Positions 50,219-58,806 of a DNA stretch of 64,000 nt are shown piece by piece (position 1 is the first letter of the stretch; every line of letters begins with the position of its first letter). This DNA is from Fibrobacter sp. UWB5. Its GTDB lineage: Bacteria > Fibrobacterota > Fibrobacteria > Fibrobacterales > Fibrobacteraceae. The position numbers and the translations under genes are program-made. The stretch spans positions 930,001 through 994,000 of the forward strand of contig NZ_MWQH01000001.1 of assembly GCF_002210295.1 (NCBI RefSeq), written 5' to 3'. The notes beneath the pieces were generated by a model. The model worked only from the letters and a program-made list of their open reading frames with translations, ran no database searches and had not been told where the DNA came from.

Positions 50219-53200
50219 ATGGCCTTTGTTCACCTGCAAGTTCATTCTGAATTTTCTGTTTTACAGTCTTCCGCCCGTCTAGACGGCATTTTGGCTGCCG
50301 CCGCCGCCGAAAACGCGCCTGCAGTCGCCCTTACCGACCATGGTGCCATGTTCGGTATTCTAGAAATCCAGACCCGTGGAAAAGACATGAACAAGGCCCG
50401 CAAAGAAAAGGGCCTCCCGCCGGTAAAGACAATTTACGGCTGCCACATTTATGTGGACACTTCGAGCGCAAACCAGAAAGATCCGATTACATTTGAGCGA
50501 TTGACGCTTCTGGTCGAAAATGAAGCGGGATATTACAACTTGCTCCGCATTGTGAGTTACCGCTACGAAGACGGTGACCGCTGGGCAGAAATCCCCTCGG
50601 TTCCGCTGTCGGTTATCGAAGAGCATAAAGAAGGCATTATTGCCATTGCAGGCGATTTCTTTAGCAAGTACGGCCAGAGTGTCGCGGCGGGGCGCAATAG
50701 CGTTGCCCGCGAATACATGGAAGCCCTCGACAAGATTTTTGACCACGACCATCTGTACATTTCGGTGTGCGACAACGGGGTGCCTCAGCAGAAACTGCTG
50801 AACGATTATAACGTTCAGTTGGCCGGTGAATTGGGCCGCGAAATTGTGGCGGTGGCAGACGTCCATTACATTAAGGCCGAAGATGCCGAAGCGCATAAGG
50901 TCTTGCGTTGCATTTCGCTTAAAGAAACGCTGAACGGCTTTGATGACAAGCGCTTTCCGACGGACAAGTTCTATTTCCGCAGCGAAGCCGAAATGGTGGA
51001 ACTGTTCGGGCATATCCCGGGTGCCATCGAAAATACGGTCAAGATTGCAGATCGCTGTAATTATACGGTCAAGACCGGTATCGGCGATGAATTCTGGCCC
51101 CGCTTCAAGATTCCTGAAGATTTCTTGGCTTCCGATGAATACCAGAACATCAAGGCCATCATGAAGGCGGAATACGACGCGGAATATCCGGTCGTACGCG
51201 AACGTGAACTCAAGGGTATCATCAAGGACAAAAAGAAAAAGGTGACGGCGACCTATTGTGCAGACAAGGGAATTGCCGAAGATGCCCTGACCGACGAAGA
51301 CAAGGCTGAAATTGAACGCCTGTCGCAGCCGGAATTTTTTGATGAAGACGACAATAAGGCTTGGGACAAGAGTGTGCGCCGTTGGTGTAAACCGGGCGGC
51401 GATGCCGACATTTATATTACGCACCTTTGTAATCAGCGTCTCAAGTGGCGATTCCCGAAAGAAGACTTTAAGTTCCCTGCCCACGAAACCGATGTGGCAA
51501 AGCGCATGTACAAGGAACTGAATTGTATTCGCAACATGAACGTGGCGGGCTACCTGTTGATTGTGTGGGACTTCATTAACTGGTCTCGTGAACATGGGAT
51601 TCCCGTGGGCCCGGGCCGTGGATCTGCTGCTGGTTCTCTGGTCACCTACATTATCGGTATTACCGACATCGACCCGCTGACTTTCGACCTCCTTTTTGAA
51701 CGATTCCTGAACCCCGAACGCGTGTCCATGCCGGATATCGATACCGACTTTGCGGACCGTGACCGCGGTCGCGTGATTCAGTATGTGACGGACAAGTACG
51801 GCAAGGAATGCGTGGGCCAGATTATTACCTACGGCATGCTGAAATCGAAGGCGGTGATTACCGACGTAGCGCGTGTCTTGGGACTTCCGCCTGCCGAAGC
51901 AAAGCAGATTACCAAGCTGTTCCCGCAGCGCACTTTGAACTTTAGCCTTAAGCAGGCTTGGACGGGTAAAGACAAGAAGGGCAACAACCTGGAAGATGGC
52001 TACAGCCCGGAACCTTTGCAGGCGATGATCAATAGCCGCGCCAGTTACCAGAACCTGTGGGATATCGCTAAAAAACTCGAAGATTTGCCGCGCCAGACGG
52101 GTGTGCATGCTTGCGGCGTGGTGATTACGCCGACTCCGATTTATAACCTTGCGCCTTTGTACCGTGCCGCCCCCGAAGATACGCCGGTGGTGATGTACGA
52201 CAAGCATTACGCCGAAGACATCGGACTTTTGAAGATGGACTTCCTTGGCCTTATCAACTTGTCGATCATTCAAGACACGGTGAACATGGTCAAGAAGAAT
52301 CGTTCGATTGAACTTGACATGGGTCATATTCCTTTGGATGACAAGGAAACGTTCGACTTGCTCGGCAAGGGGATGACCACGACGGTGTTCCAGTTTGAAT
52401 CTCCGGGTATGCAAAAGTACCTGCGCGAACTGAAGCCCACTCGAATCTTTGACTTGATCGCTATGAACGCCCTGTATCGTCCGGGGCCGATTGACCAGAT
52501 TCCACACTTTATTGCCCGTAAGAACGGCCAAGAAGAAATTGACTGCTATCACCCCGACTTGGAACAGGTGCTGGGTGAAACCTATGGCGTGATTGTGTAC
52601 CAGGAACAGGTGATGAAGCTTGCCCAGATTCTGGGCGGTTACACGCTGGGTGGCGCTGACAACATCCGCCGTATCATGGCTAAAAAGATGCCCGAAAAGA
52701 TGGCGAAACTCGAACCGGAGTTTTTCCAGAAATGCTTGGACAAGGGCTACGACAAGGCCATGATTCAAAAGGTGTGGAATGCGGTGCTCCCGTTCTGCGG
52801 ATACGCATTCAACAAGAGTCATGCGGCCGCTTACGCTTACGTGGCTTACCAGACAGCATACCTGAAGGCGCATTACGGCCCCGAATACATGGCCGCTTCG
52901 ATGACCTCGAAGATGGGTAAGACCGAAGATATCGTGACGATCATTCTGGAATGCAAACGCCTCGATATCGAAGTGGTGTCGCCCAACATTAACGCCTCCA
53001 TGGGCGAATTTGTGGCCAATACGGAAGGCCAGATCCTGTTTGGCTTGGCAGGCATTCGTAACGTGGGTATCGCAGTCGTCGAAGACATTATTGCCGAAAG
53101 AGAACGCCGCGGCAAGTTCAAGGACATCTTTGATTTCTGCAAGCGCGTGACCGAATACCAGGGCGAACAAAAAGAAAAACGCCCGCCCATGAACAAGCGC

Positions 53201-54079
53201 CTTATCGAAAGCTTGATTATGGCTGGCGCCCTCGACGAATTCCCGGGCAACCGCGCCGTACTCATGGCAACCGTAGACCGCGCCATGGAAGTGGCCTCCA
53301 GGTTCCAAGAAGATAAAGACCGCGGACAGATGTCGCTCTTTGACATGGGCGGCGGCGCGCCTTCTATGGATAGCTCTGCCGAAGTCCTCGAAGAAGCGGA
53401 AGAATGGTCTGCTATGGAAATGCTCAACAAGGAACGTGACGTAGTGGGCATGTTCTTGTCGGGGCATCCGCTCGATGAATTCCGCCCGGAACTGCAGGGC
53501 TTTACCTCTTGTTCCTTGGATGAAGAAGAACTGTCGCGCCATGTGGGCGGCACGGTTATTGTGGGCGGTGTGGTGACCAAGCTGCGTTCTATTGAAACCA
53601 AGAAGGGCGATACCATTGGCGTGGGGTCTATTCAGGATTTCCACGGCGACCTAGAAATGTTCTTTAAGAAGGACCTGTGGGAAAAGTTCCGCGATACGGT
53701 GGCGCTTGATGACCGTGTACTTGTCAAGGGAACCCTGGAACAGCAGCGCATGGGCGATGGCGTACAGATTATTGTCGAAGAAGTGATTCAGCTGGATCGC
53801 GTGCGCTCGGACATGGTGAGCCACATTCACATGGTCGTTTATTCTTCGATGATCGATGACAACTTCACCGACAAGTTGCTGACGGCCATGGAAAAGTACG
53901 AACCCTTCGAAGGCGAACGCGGTTGCGAAATCGTCTGCCATGTCGAGGCGGAATCCGGCAACGTGCATGTGCTTACCTTGAAGAACAAGAAGGTCGTTTA
54001 TACTCCGGAATTGCTGCAGTTCTTGCGTAAGGAATTGGGCGCCGCGAAGGTCTGGGTCTCGAATCGCGCCAAGCGGTAA
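50219..54079 (+). CDS. dnaE: DNA polymerase III alpha subunit
   Basis: 1286 residues. The PHP domain starts at FVHLQVHSEFS with ALTDHGAMFG. The palm has GPGRGSAAGS and catalytic PDIDTDF near residues 504-510. Fingers, the beta-binding region and an OB fold near 1070-1150 (GTVIVGGVVTKLRSI) follow. PHP motif I reads H-L-Q-V-H instead of H-L-H-x-H, so one metal ligand is lost, as in the E. coli enzyme (HLRVH), where proofreading is done by a separate subunit. The start is leaderless-type (TAAATTG, 5 nt gap). lpxB follows after 6 bp in the same operon. Confidence 0.96.
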   Translation: MAFVHLQVHSEFSVLQSSARLDGILAAAAAENAPAVALTDHGAMFGILEIQTRGKDMNKARKEKGLPPVKTIYGCHIYVDTSSANQKDPITFERLTLLVENEAGYYNLLRIVSYRYEDGDRWAEIPSVPLSVIEEHKEGIIAIAGDFFSKYGQSVAAGRNSVAREYMEALDKIFDHDHLYISVCDNGVPQQKLLNDYNVQLAGELGREIVAVADVHYIKAEDAEAHKVLRCISLKETLNGFDDKRFPTDKFYFRSEAEMVELFGHIPGAIENTVKIADRCNYTVKTGIGDEFWPRFKIPEDFLASDEYQNIKAIMKAEYDAEYPVVRERELKGIIKDKKKKVTATYCADKGIAEDALTDEDKAEIERLSQPEFFDEDDNKAWDKSVRRWCKPGGDADIYITHLCNQRLKWRFPKEDFKFPAHETDVAKRMYKELNCIRNMNVAGYLLIVWDFINWSREHGIPVGPGRGSAAGSLVTYIIGITDIDPLTFDLLFERFLNPERVSMPDIDTDFADRDRGRVIQYVTDKYGKECVGQIITYGMLKSKAVITDVARVLGLPPAEAKQITKLFPQRTLNFSLKQAWTGKDKKGNNLEDGYSPEPLQAMINSRASYQNLWDIAKKLEDLPRQTGVHACGVVITPTPIYNLAPLYRAAPEDTPVVMYDKHYAEDIGLLKMDFLGLINLSIIQDTVNMVKKNRSIELDMGHIPLDDKETFDLLGKGMTTTVFQFESPGMQKYLRELKPTRIFDLIAMNALYRPGPIDQIPHFIARKNGQEEIDCYHPDLEQVLGETYGVIVYQEQVMKLAQILGGYTLGGADNIRRIMAKKMPEKMAKLEPEFFQKCLDKGYDKAMIQKVWNAVLPFCGYAFNKSHAAAYAYVAYQTAYLKAHYGPEYMAASMTSKMGKTEDIVTIILECKRLDIEVVSPNINASMGEFVANTEGQILFGLAGIRNVGIAVVEDIIAERERRGKFKDIFDFCKRVTEYQGEQKEKRPPMNKRLIESLIMAGALDEFPGNRAVLMATVDRAMEVASRFQEDKDRGQMSLFDMGGGAPSMDSSAEVLEEAEEWSAMEMLNKERDVVGMFLSGHPLDEFRPELQGFTSCSLDEEELSRHVGGTVIVGGVVTKLRSIETKKGDTIGVGSIQDFHGDLEMFFKKDLWEKFRDTVALDDRVLVKGTLEQQRMGDGVQIIVEEVIQLDRVRSDMVSHIHMVVYSSMIDDNFTDKLLTAMEKYEPFEGERGCEIVCHVEAESGNVHVLTLKNKKVVYTPELLQFLRKELGAAKVWVSNRAKR

Positions 54080-54085
54080 AAGTAT

Positions 54086-55186
54086 ATGGCGTGCGGGCCG
54101 TACATTCTGATTTGCGCGGGCGAAGACTCCGGGGATTCCGTTGGCGAACCCTTAGTCAAGACTCTCGTTTCTCAAAATTTTGCCGTAAAAGGTTCGGGCG
54201 GCCGCCGCATGCAGGCGGCGGGAATGTTGCCCTTGGTCGATTTTGAAACCTTGCCGGTCTCTGGCTTTGGCGATGTCTTGCCCAAGTATTTCAAACTGCG
54301 AGAGAGTTTCAATGCGCTAAAGTCGGCGTTGGAATCGCCGGAATGTCTCGGGCTGATTGCGATTGACTATCCGGGCTTTAATATGAAATTGGTGGCGCGG
54401 GCGGGGGAGCTCCGCAAGCCCGCTTTGTATGTGGCGCCTCCGCAAGTGTGGGCCTGGAAGCGCAAACGCGCGAAGGTCCTTGCCGAAAATCCGTACGTCA
54501 AGCTCGCCGTATTCTTTGATTTTGAAGAATCGGTGTACCGCGAAGCCGGCTGTAACGTGGTCCGCGTCAAGCATCCGTTCGCAGAAATCCAAAATGCAGA
54601 TTGTCGCAGCGAGAATTTTCTCAACGAGAATCTTCGCGACGCCGCAAATCAGGTTCTCCTTCTTCCCGGAAGTCGCAAGGCGCAGGCGCTCCGCAACTTG
54701 CCTATTTATCTGAAAGCGTTGGAGAATGCTGAAAATGTGGTCGTGGTGGCGGCTCGTCAAGAACTGGTGAATGCTTTCAAGAAATATGATGTCCCCGTGA
54801 TTGTCGCTCCCCAAAGTGCGGCGGAGCGAATGGCTCTGTACCAAAGCGCAGAATATGCGTTGACCGCCCCCGGAACATCGACCTTGGAACTTGCCTTGTC
54901 GGGGGCTTCTTTTACGGTTTGCACCAAGCCCGATTTGTTGACTTATTGCTTGGGCCGTTTGTTTATCAAGACTAAATTTTTCGCATTGCCGAACATTATT
55001 CTGAATCGTCTTGTATTCTCAGAACACATCGTCCCCCCGTGGTCGGGGGTCGACGCTTGGTCGTTTACCAAGGTCAAAAAAGAAAATGTCGCGAAAGAGC
55101 TTTCAGAAAAGCTCTCCGTCGGGAAAAGTTTCGATCAATTAGCGCTTGAATTTCTTGGCCAGTTCGTCGAGCGTAAATCGCAGTAA
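54086..55186 (+). CDS. lpxB: Lipid-A-disaccharide synthase
   Basis: 366 residues, GT19. It joins UDP-2,3-diacylglucosamine and lipid X in lipid A synthesis at the inner membrane. Family motifs: ILICAGEDSGDSVG, GGRRMQAAGM, the LIAIDYPGFNMKLV strand, YVAPPQVWAWKRKR, LLLPGSRKAQ and LTAPGTSTLELALSG. It lies 6 bp after dnaE, so it is in the same transcript. Its last 48 nt overlap the 3' end of mutL on the other strand. It shows that the organism makes lipid A. No other lpx gene is in the window. Confidence 0.94.
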   Translation: MACGPYILICAGEDSGDSVGEPLVKTLVSQNFAVKGSGGRRMQAAGMLPLVDFETLPVSGFGDVLPKYFKLRESFNALKSALESPECLGLIAIDYPGFNMKLVARAGELRKPALYVAPPQVWAWKRKRAKVLAENPYVKLAVFFDFEESVYREAGCNVVRVKHPFAEIQNADCRSENFLNENLRDAANQVLLLPGSRKAQALRNLPIYLKALENAENVVVVAARQELVNAFKKYDVPVIVAPQSAAERMALYQSAEYALTAPGTSTLELALSGASFTVCTKPDLLTYCLGRLFIKTKFFALPNIILNRLVFSEHIVPPWSGVDAWSFTKVKKENVAKELSEKLSVGKSFDQLALEFLGQFVERKSQ

Positions 55187-57022
55187 CGTCGGGTGACCGT
55201 AGGGCGACTTGAGCGGTTCCTCGGTCAGCATGAGCTGACTAACGAGGGCGGCCATTTCTTCGGATTTGAGCTTGTCGCCAGCCTGGTAGGCGTTCGTGTT
55301 TGCCCAAGCCTTGGCAATGGTGTCTTGCACCTTGACCATGTCGCCTTCGCTTTTGCCCTCGTCACCGATGCTGTCCAAGAAATCCTTGACCGCCTTGATG
55401 GCGCGTGAAAGCGGGAGAGCGCTTGGAATGGCGCGAATCTGGTAGGTCTCGCCACCGAAATGCTCAATGTAAAAGCCCAAATGCCTGAACTGGTCTTCGA
55501 CGCTCTTGAGGGCTTCGACTTCAAGCTTGGAAAGTTCCAAGAGTTCCGGGAACAATAGCTCCTGGCTGTCCAGGGCGGCCCCGTTTCTTAAGGTTTCGAG
55601 CGCTTGTTCGTAAAGTACGCGAGAATGGGCCGCATGCTGGTCGATCACCAAAAGGCCGTTTGAATCTTCGCCGGCAATGTAGGTGTTGGCAATCTGGAAA
55701 AAAGTGGGCGGAACCCATTGGGTTCCCGGCTCGGGGGTCTCGTTTACCTTGCCTTCCAGCGAAATGACCTTGCCTGCTTCAGGCGTGCTGAACAAATCTT
55801 GAGCTAAATCGTTTTGCGGAGCGCTCTTACGGGGCTTTTCGTAAGTGAATCCTGCCGTCGGGAAATTCGACATTTCGGGAATGTCGCCGCTCGATTCCTT
55901 CGTGGTAAATTCCCTAGGGGTAAAGCTCGGAGCGGGGGGGGCAGCCGGCTTAGAAATCGGTTCTTCAAATCCGTAGGGGACTTCCGGCTTGCAGTCCTGG
56001 AGGTCGCTCAAGTCGATCAAGGGCGAATTGGCCTCCATATCCTTGGTAAAGGCGTCGCGAATGGCGTGGGACACCACCAAGAATACCAGATTTTGGTTGG
56101 CAAAACGCACTTCGCGCTTGGCGGGGTGCACGTTGACGTCAAATTCCATGTCCGGCATGTCTAAAAACAGTACCGAAACAGGCTTGCACTGGGCGCCGTA
56201 CGGCTCGTAGGCCTGCTGCACCGCCTTGCTGATCATCTTGCTTTCGATAGGGCGGTTGCGGATGAATAAAAACTGGTGGTTTCGCTTACCGTTGGTTTCG
56301 GTGGTGGGGGATACGTAACCCCAAACGTGTACACCGGCTTCGGTGTAGTCGACCGGCAAAAGCGCCTTTGCGATTTTTGAGCCGATAGCCTCGGCAATAC
56401 GGTTGCGCAGTTCGCCCGGAACTCCTGTAAACAAGGTCTTGTCACCGACCTTGTAATCAAAGCGGATTTCGGGGTGCGCAATAGCCGTTTTTAGAACAAC
56501 ATCGAAAATTCGGGTGCTTTCGGCCGTTTCGCTGCTCAAAAAGTTGCGGCGAACGGGGGTATTGTAAAAAAGGTTTTCGACCAAAAAGGTCGTGCCGCGG
56601 CTAGCCTGAACATCCTGTTTTTGAACAACGTTTCCACCTTCCAGGATAATTCGGCCGCTGTCACCGTCGTCGGTGGCGCTGGTTATGGTCAATTTGGACA
56701 CGGCGGCGATGGAGGCTACGGCTTCGCCTCTAAAACCATTTGTCTGCAAATGGAACAGGTCGTCTGCATTAAAAAGCTTGGAGGTGGTGTGCCTCAGGTA
56801 ACACAAATCCAGGTCGGCCTCGTTCATGCCTTTGCCGTTGTCGGTAACCTGGATTTTTTTCTTGCCGCCTTCTTCGATGGACACCTGTATACGGGTGGCT
56901 CCCGCATCAATGGCGTTTTCAATCAGCTCTTTTACGGCCGACGCGGGGCGCTCTATGACCTCGCCAGCAGCGATTTTATTGATGATTTCATCCGATAAAA
57001 CGTGTATTTCAGCCGATTTCAT
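55139..57022 (-). CDS. mutL: DNA mismatch repair protein MutL
   Basis: 627 residues. The GHKL ATPase N-terminus has IAAGEVIERPASAVKELIENAIDAGA, TDNGKGM and GFRGEAVASIAAVS. A Pro/Ser-rich linker spans about 350-420. The C-terminal dimerisation/endonuclease domain carries DQHAAHSRVLYE at 461-472. The family endonuclease consensus is DQHA-x2-E-x4-E; here the first Glu is Ser, though the final Glu is kept. MutL links MutS recognition to strand cutting. Start ATG 57022 is leaderless-type with TATATTTG (57027-57034, minus strand) four bases upstream. Its stop lies inside the lpxB 3' end. Confidence 0.95.
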   Translation of the reverse strand: MKSAEIHVLSDEIINKIAAGEVIERPASAVKELIENAIDAGATRIQVSIEEGGKKKIQVTDNGKGMNEADLDLCYLRHTTSKLFNADDLFHLQTNGFRGEAVASIAAVSKLTITSATDDGDSGRIILEGGNVVQKQDVQASRGTTFLVENLFYNTPVRRNFLSSETAESTRIFDVVLKTAIAHPEIRFDYKVGDKTLFTGVPGELRNRIAEAIGSKIAKALLPVDYTEAGVHVWGYVSPTTETNGKRNHQFLFIRNRPIESKMISKAVQQAYEPYGAQCKPVSVLFLDMPDMEFDVNVHPAKREVRFANQNLVFLVVSHAIRDAFTKDMEANSPLIDLSDLQDCKPEVPYGFEEPISKPAAPPAPSFTPREFTTKESSGDIPEMSNFPTAGFTYEKPRKSAPQNDLAQDLFSTPEAGKVISLEGKVNETPEPGTQWVPPTFFQIANTYIAGEDSNGLLVIDQHAAHSRVLYEQALETLRNGAALDSQELLFPELLELSKLEVEALKSVEDQFRHLGFYIEHFGGETYQIRAIPSALPLSRAIKAVKDFLDSIGDEGKSEGDMVKVQDTIAKAWANTNAYQAGDKLKSEEMAALVSQLMLTEEPLKSPYGHPTLLRFTLDELAKKFKR

Positions 57023-57026
57023 GCCC

Positions 57027-57034
57027 CAAATATA
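57027..57034 (-). promoter_or_regulatory. TATATTTG promoter element of mutL
   Basis: Exact consensus on the minus strand, four bases before the mutL ATG. Confidence 0.52.
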
Positions 57035-57132
57035 GCCTTTTGGGGGTATAATACGTATATTTTTGCTAAATTAATAGTCCGAAAAGGCTGAGTGGCGTTT
57101 TTCAAAATACCATTCAATAGAGTGAGGTAAAA

Positions 57133-58428
57133 GTGCTTTCTAACCTATTCCTTCAGTTGACTCACATTGAGTTGCTCATCTCGTATCCTGTCAAGGATAT
57201 CTTGACTCTCATTAAGCGTGACCCTCGTTTCAATGTCAAGTTGCTAAACGACATCTACTTCGAAGATTCGTTCGTGGATGAAAGTGTTCACCGTCTTATG
57301 ATGAACAATGTGGTAAACTGGCTCTATGAACGTGGCGAAAATCCGGACGAATTCGTACAGCGCATTATGGACCGTTGCGCCACTTTCGAAGCGATTCCCG
57401 CTCGTAGCGTGCTTCGTTCTTACCTTCCGTATGTTTCGCAGTTCTATGCAACTGAAGACGTCCGTCAACTCTGCCTTGATATTATTCCGAAGCGTTATCC
57501 GCTGCTTTCCAATGCGAAGTTCCTCCGCCGTGAACTGGTCGACGGTTTCCGCAAGGAATACTTCACCTACCGGTTTGACTCCCCGGGTATGCTGATTACG
57601 AACCCCATGCGCTGGTTCAACGGCTTGGTGCAGATCGGAGCTATTCTCCTGAATACGCCTCGCTACGAAAAAATTGAATATAAGGCTTGCCAGACCTCTT
57701 TTGTGGAAGCTCTTGAAAATCGTGTTGCTGCCGAAGTTCGCGATGGCTTTGTGTTTGTGAATGGCCGCCAGGTGGGCGAATACAAGACCTTTGGCGATTG
57801 CCTTGCCGAATATGGCCTCGAATGGGACTTCGAAGCCGAAAAGAAGATGGCCTGCATCCGCGCCACCGAAGATGTGGTGGACGAAAAGGTTGGCGCAGTC
57901 CTGATTCAGAAGGGTTGCTATTACGGCGCACCGGCTGGTGTGGTCTACTTTGATTACAAGGCCAATGTGGTGGCTCCGGAACCGTTCAACAAGCTCATGA
58001 GTGCCGTGGTTAAGCAGGAATTCGATTCCTGGGAACCGATCCAGAAGGCTCAGGAACAGCTCTTGGAAGCCATGAACGACTCCGTGACGATTATCTACTA
58101 CAAGAGCGACGATTCTATCTCGGTGAACAACAAGCACTTGATGCGTAACGTGCCTGCTCGAATTCTCCGCAACTTGCTGCGCGAATACAGTGCAACTGGT
58201 CGTGAAGAATTTGAAAACCGTGAATTCAAGCGCGATCCGTCTATTTGCATGGACCCGCTGCGTCCGAACTTCGAAAGCCGCTTGAACCGCGTGATTGCTC
58301 ATATCAACGGCTCCGACGATCCGGAACATCCGTCCGAAGGCGTGAAGAAGTTCTTTGAAATCGAACGCCATCGTCGCGGTGGATTCCGCTTCGTACCGAA
58401 GTGCAAGATTATTTTCCGCGAAGAGTAA
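57133..58428 (+). CDS. Unknown protein with possible C-terminal winged helix
   Basis: 431 residues, no signal peptide. It starts at GTG 57133 with GAGG upstream. The N-terminal half is helical (MLSNLFLQLTHIELLIS, VVNWLYERGENPDEFVQRIMDRC). The C-terminal 110 residues read like an OmpR-type winged helix: VPARILRNLLREYSATGREEFENREF, then SRLNRVIAHI and a final FEIERHRRGGFRFVP hairpin. A middle part (FVNGRQVGEYKTFGDCL) may be a second, degenerate copy. If so it is a DNA-binding regulator, but this is a by-eye inference. It is strongly codon-biased, so probably well expressed. Confidence 0.62.
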   Translation: MLSNLFLQLTHIELLISYPVKDILTLIKRDPRFNVKLLNDIYFEDSFVDESVHRLMMNNVVNWLYERGENPDEFVQRIMDRCATFEAIPARSVLRSYLPYVSQFYATEDVRQLCLDIIPKRYPLLSNAKFLRRELVDGFRKEYFTYRFDSPGMLITNPMRWFNGLVQIGAILLNTPRYEKIEYKACQTSFVEALENRVAAEVRDGFVFVNGRQVGEYKTFGDCLAEYGLEWDFEAEKKMACIRATEDVVDEKVGAVLIQKGCYYGAPAGVVYFDYKANVVAPEPFNKLMSAVVKQEFDSWEPIQKAQEQLLEAMNDSVTIIYYKSDDSISVNNKHLMRNVPARILRNLLREYSATGREEFENREFKRDPSICMDPLRPNFESRLNRVIAHINGSDDPEHPSEGVKKFFEIERHRRGGFRFVPKCKIIFREE

Positions 58429-58512
58429 ACGCCTGTTTACTAAATCCCAAATGTAATCGAAACGGATTTAGAAAATAAGCAAATTGGTAGTTCCCGCGGG
58501 CAAATAAATGGG

Positions 58513-58520
58513 TATATTTG
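58513..58520 (+). promoter_or_regulatory. TATATTTG promoter element of the candidate sRNA
   Basis: Exact consensus with no open reading frame following. The next feature is a folded stretch that ends in a terminator at 58658. Confidence 0.45.
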
Positions 58521-58658
58521 GAATCGTGAACGGTAGAAGGGTAAATCCTCAAACGACACTATCATTGCTCCCCTCCTGATAGGTTCAAGGTTCCACATAC
58601 CGATTCATATTTTCTCCTTCTTAGGAAAGGCTCCTCGTTAGAGGGGCCTTTCTTTTTT
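58521..58658 (+). ncRNA. Candidate small RNA with C-rich loop
   Basis: Between the TATATTTG promoter element and a strong terminator there are about 130 nt without a credible ORF. Helix 1 pairs TGAACGGTA (58527-58535) with TACCGATTCA (58598-58607, one bulged A). Helix 2 pairs CTATCA (58559-58564) with TGATAG (58577-58582), exposing the loop TTGCTCCCCTCC (58565-58576), which is complementary to SD sequences. The terminator is 58625-58636/58641-58652 with a GTTA loop and T6. C-rich loops of this kind are known in trans-acting sRNAs of other bacteria. I found no match to SRP, 6S, tmRNA or RNase P by eye. Confidence 0.55.
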
Positions 58659-58692
58659 CATTGACCGGATGGTCAATGAAAAAAGAAAGGCC
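58645..58692. repeat. Perfect 22-bp inverted repeat containing poly-T/poly-A
   Basis: Arms 58645-58666 and 58671-58692 are perfectly complementary with a GGAT loop. Each arm has GGCCTTTC, six T, then CATTGACC. It embeds the T tail of the sRNA terminator, so the second arm gives topB a matching minus-strand T run. Confidence 0.85.
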
Positions 58693-58708
58693 TTCGGCTC
58701 GGCAATGT

Positions 58709-58726
58709 CGGCAAACAAGTTTGCCG
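58709..58726. repeat. Small palindrome with AA loop
   Basis: CGGCAAAC (58709-58716), AA, GTTTGCCG (58719-58726). Confidence 0.7.
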
Positions 58727-58779
58727 CCGCTGCGCTCGCCTTACGGCCTTTTCTACGCCTGTTCTACGGCTCGGAAATG

Positions 58780-58795
58780 GCAATGCAAGCATTGC
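58780..58795. repeat. Small palindrome with AA loop
   Basis: GCAATGC (58780-58786), AA, GCATTGC (58789-58795), just past the topB stop. Same arm-AA-arm design as 58709-58726. Confidence 0.7.
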
Positions 58796-58806
58796 TGCTT
58801 CTCGGT

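Noticed and set aside
50360-53644. Long open frame of about 1094 codons antisense to dnaE, and similar ones antisense to valS, rlmI, the YfhO-like gene, topB and the LamG-like gene
   Set aside because: They follow from strong third-position bias of the true genes, have no start signals, domains or sensible composition, and lie opposite well-identified proteins.
58521-58658. tRNA or SRP RNA in the gap before topB
   Set aside because: The stretch GGTTCAAGG hints at a T-arm, but no cloverleaf can be drawn, and the SRP helix 8 motif (GGAAGGAAGCAGC-like) is absent.
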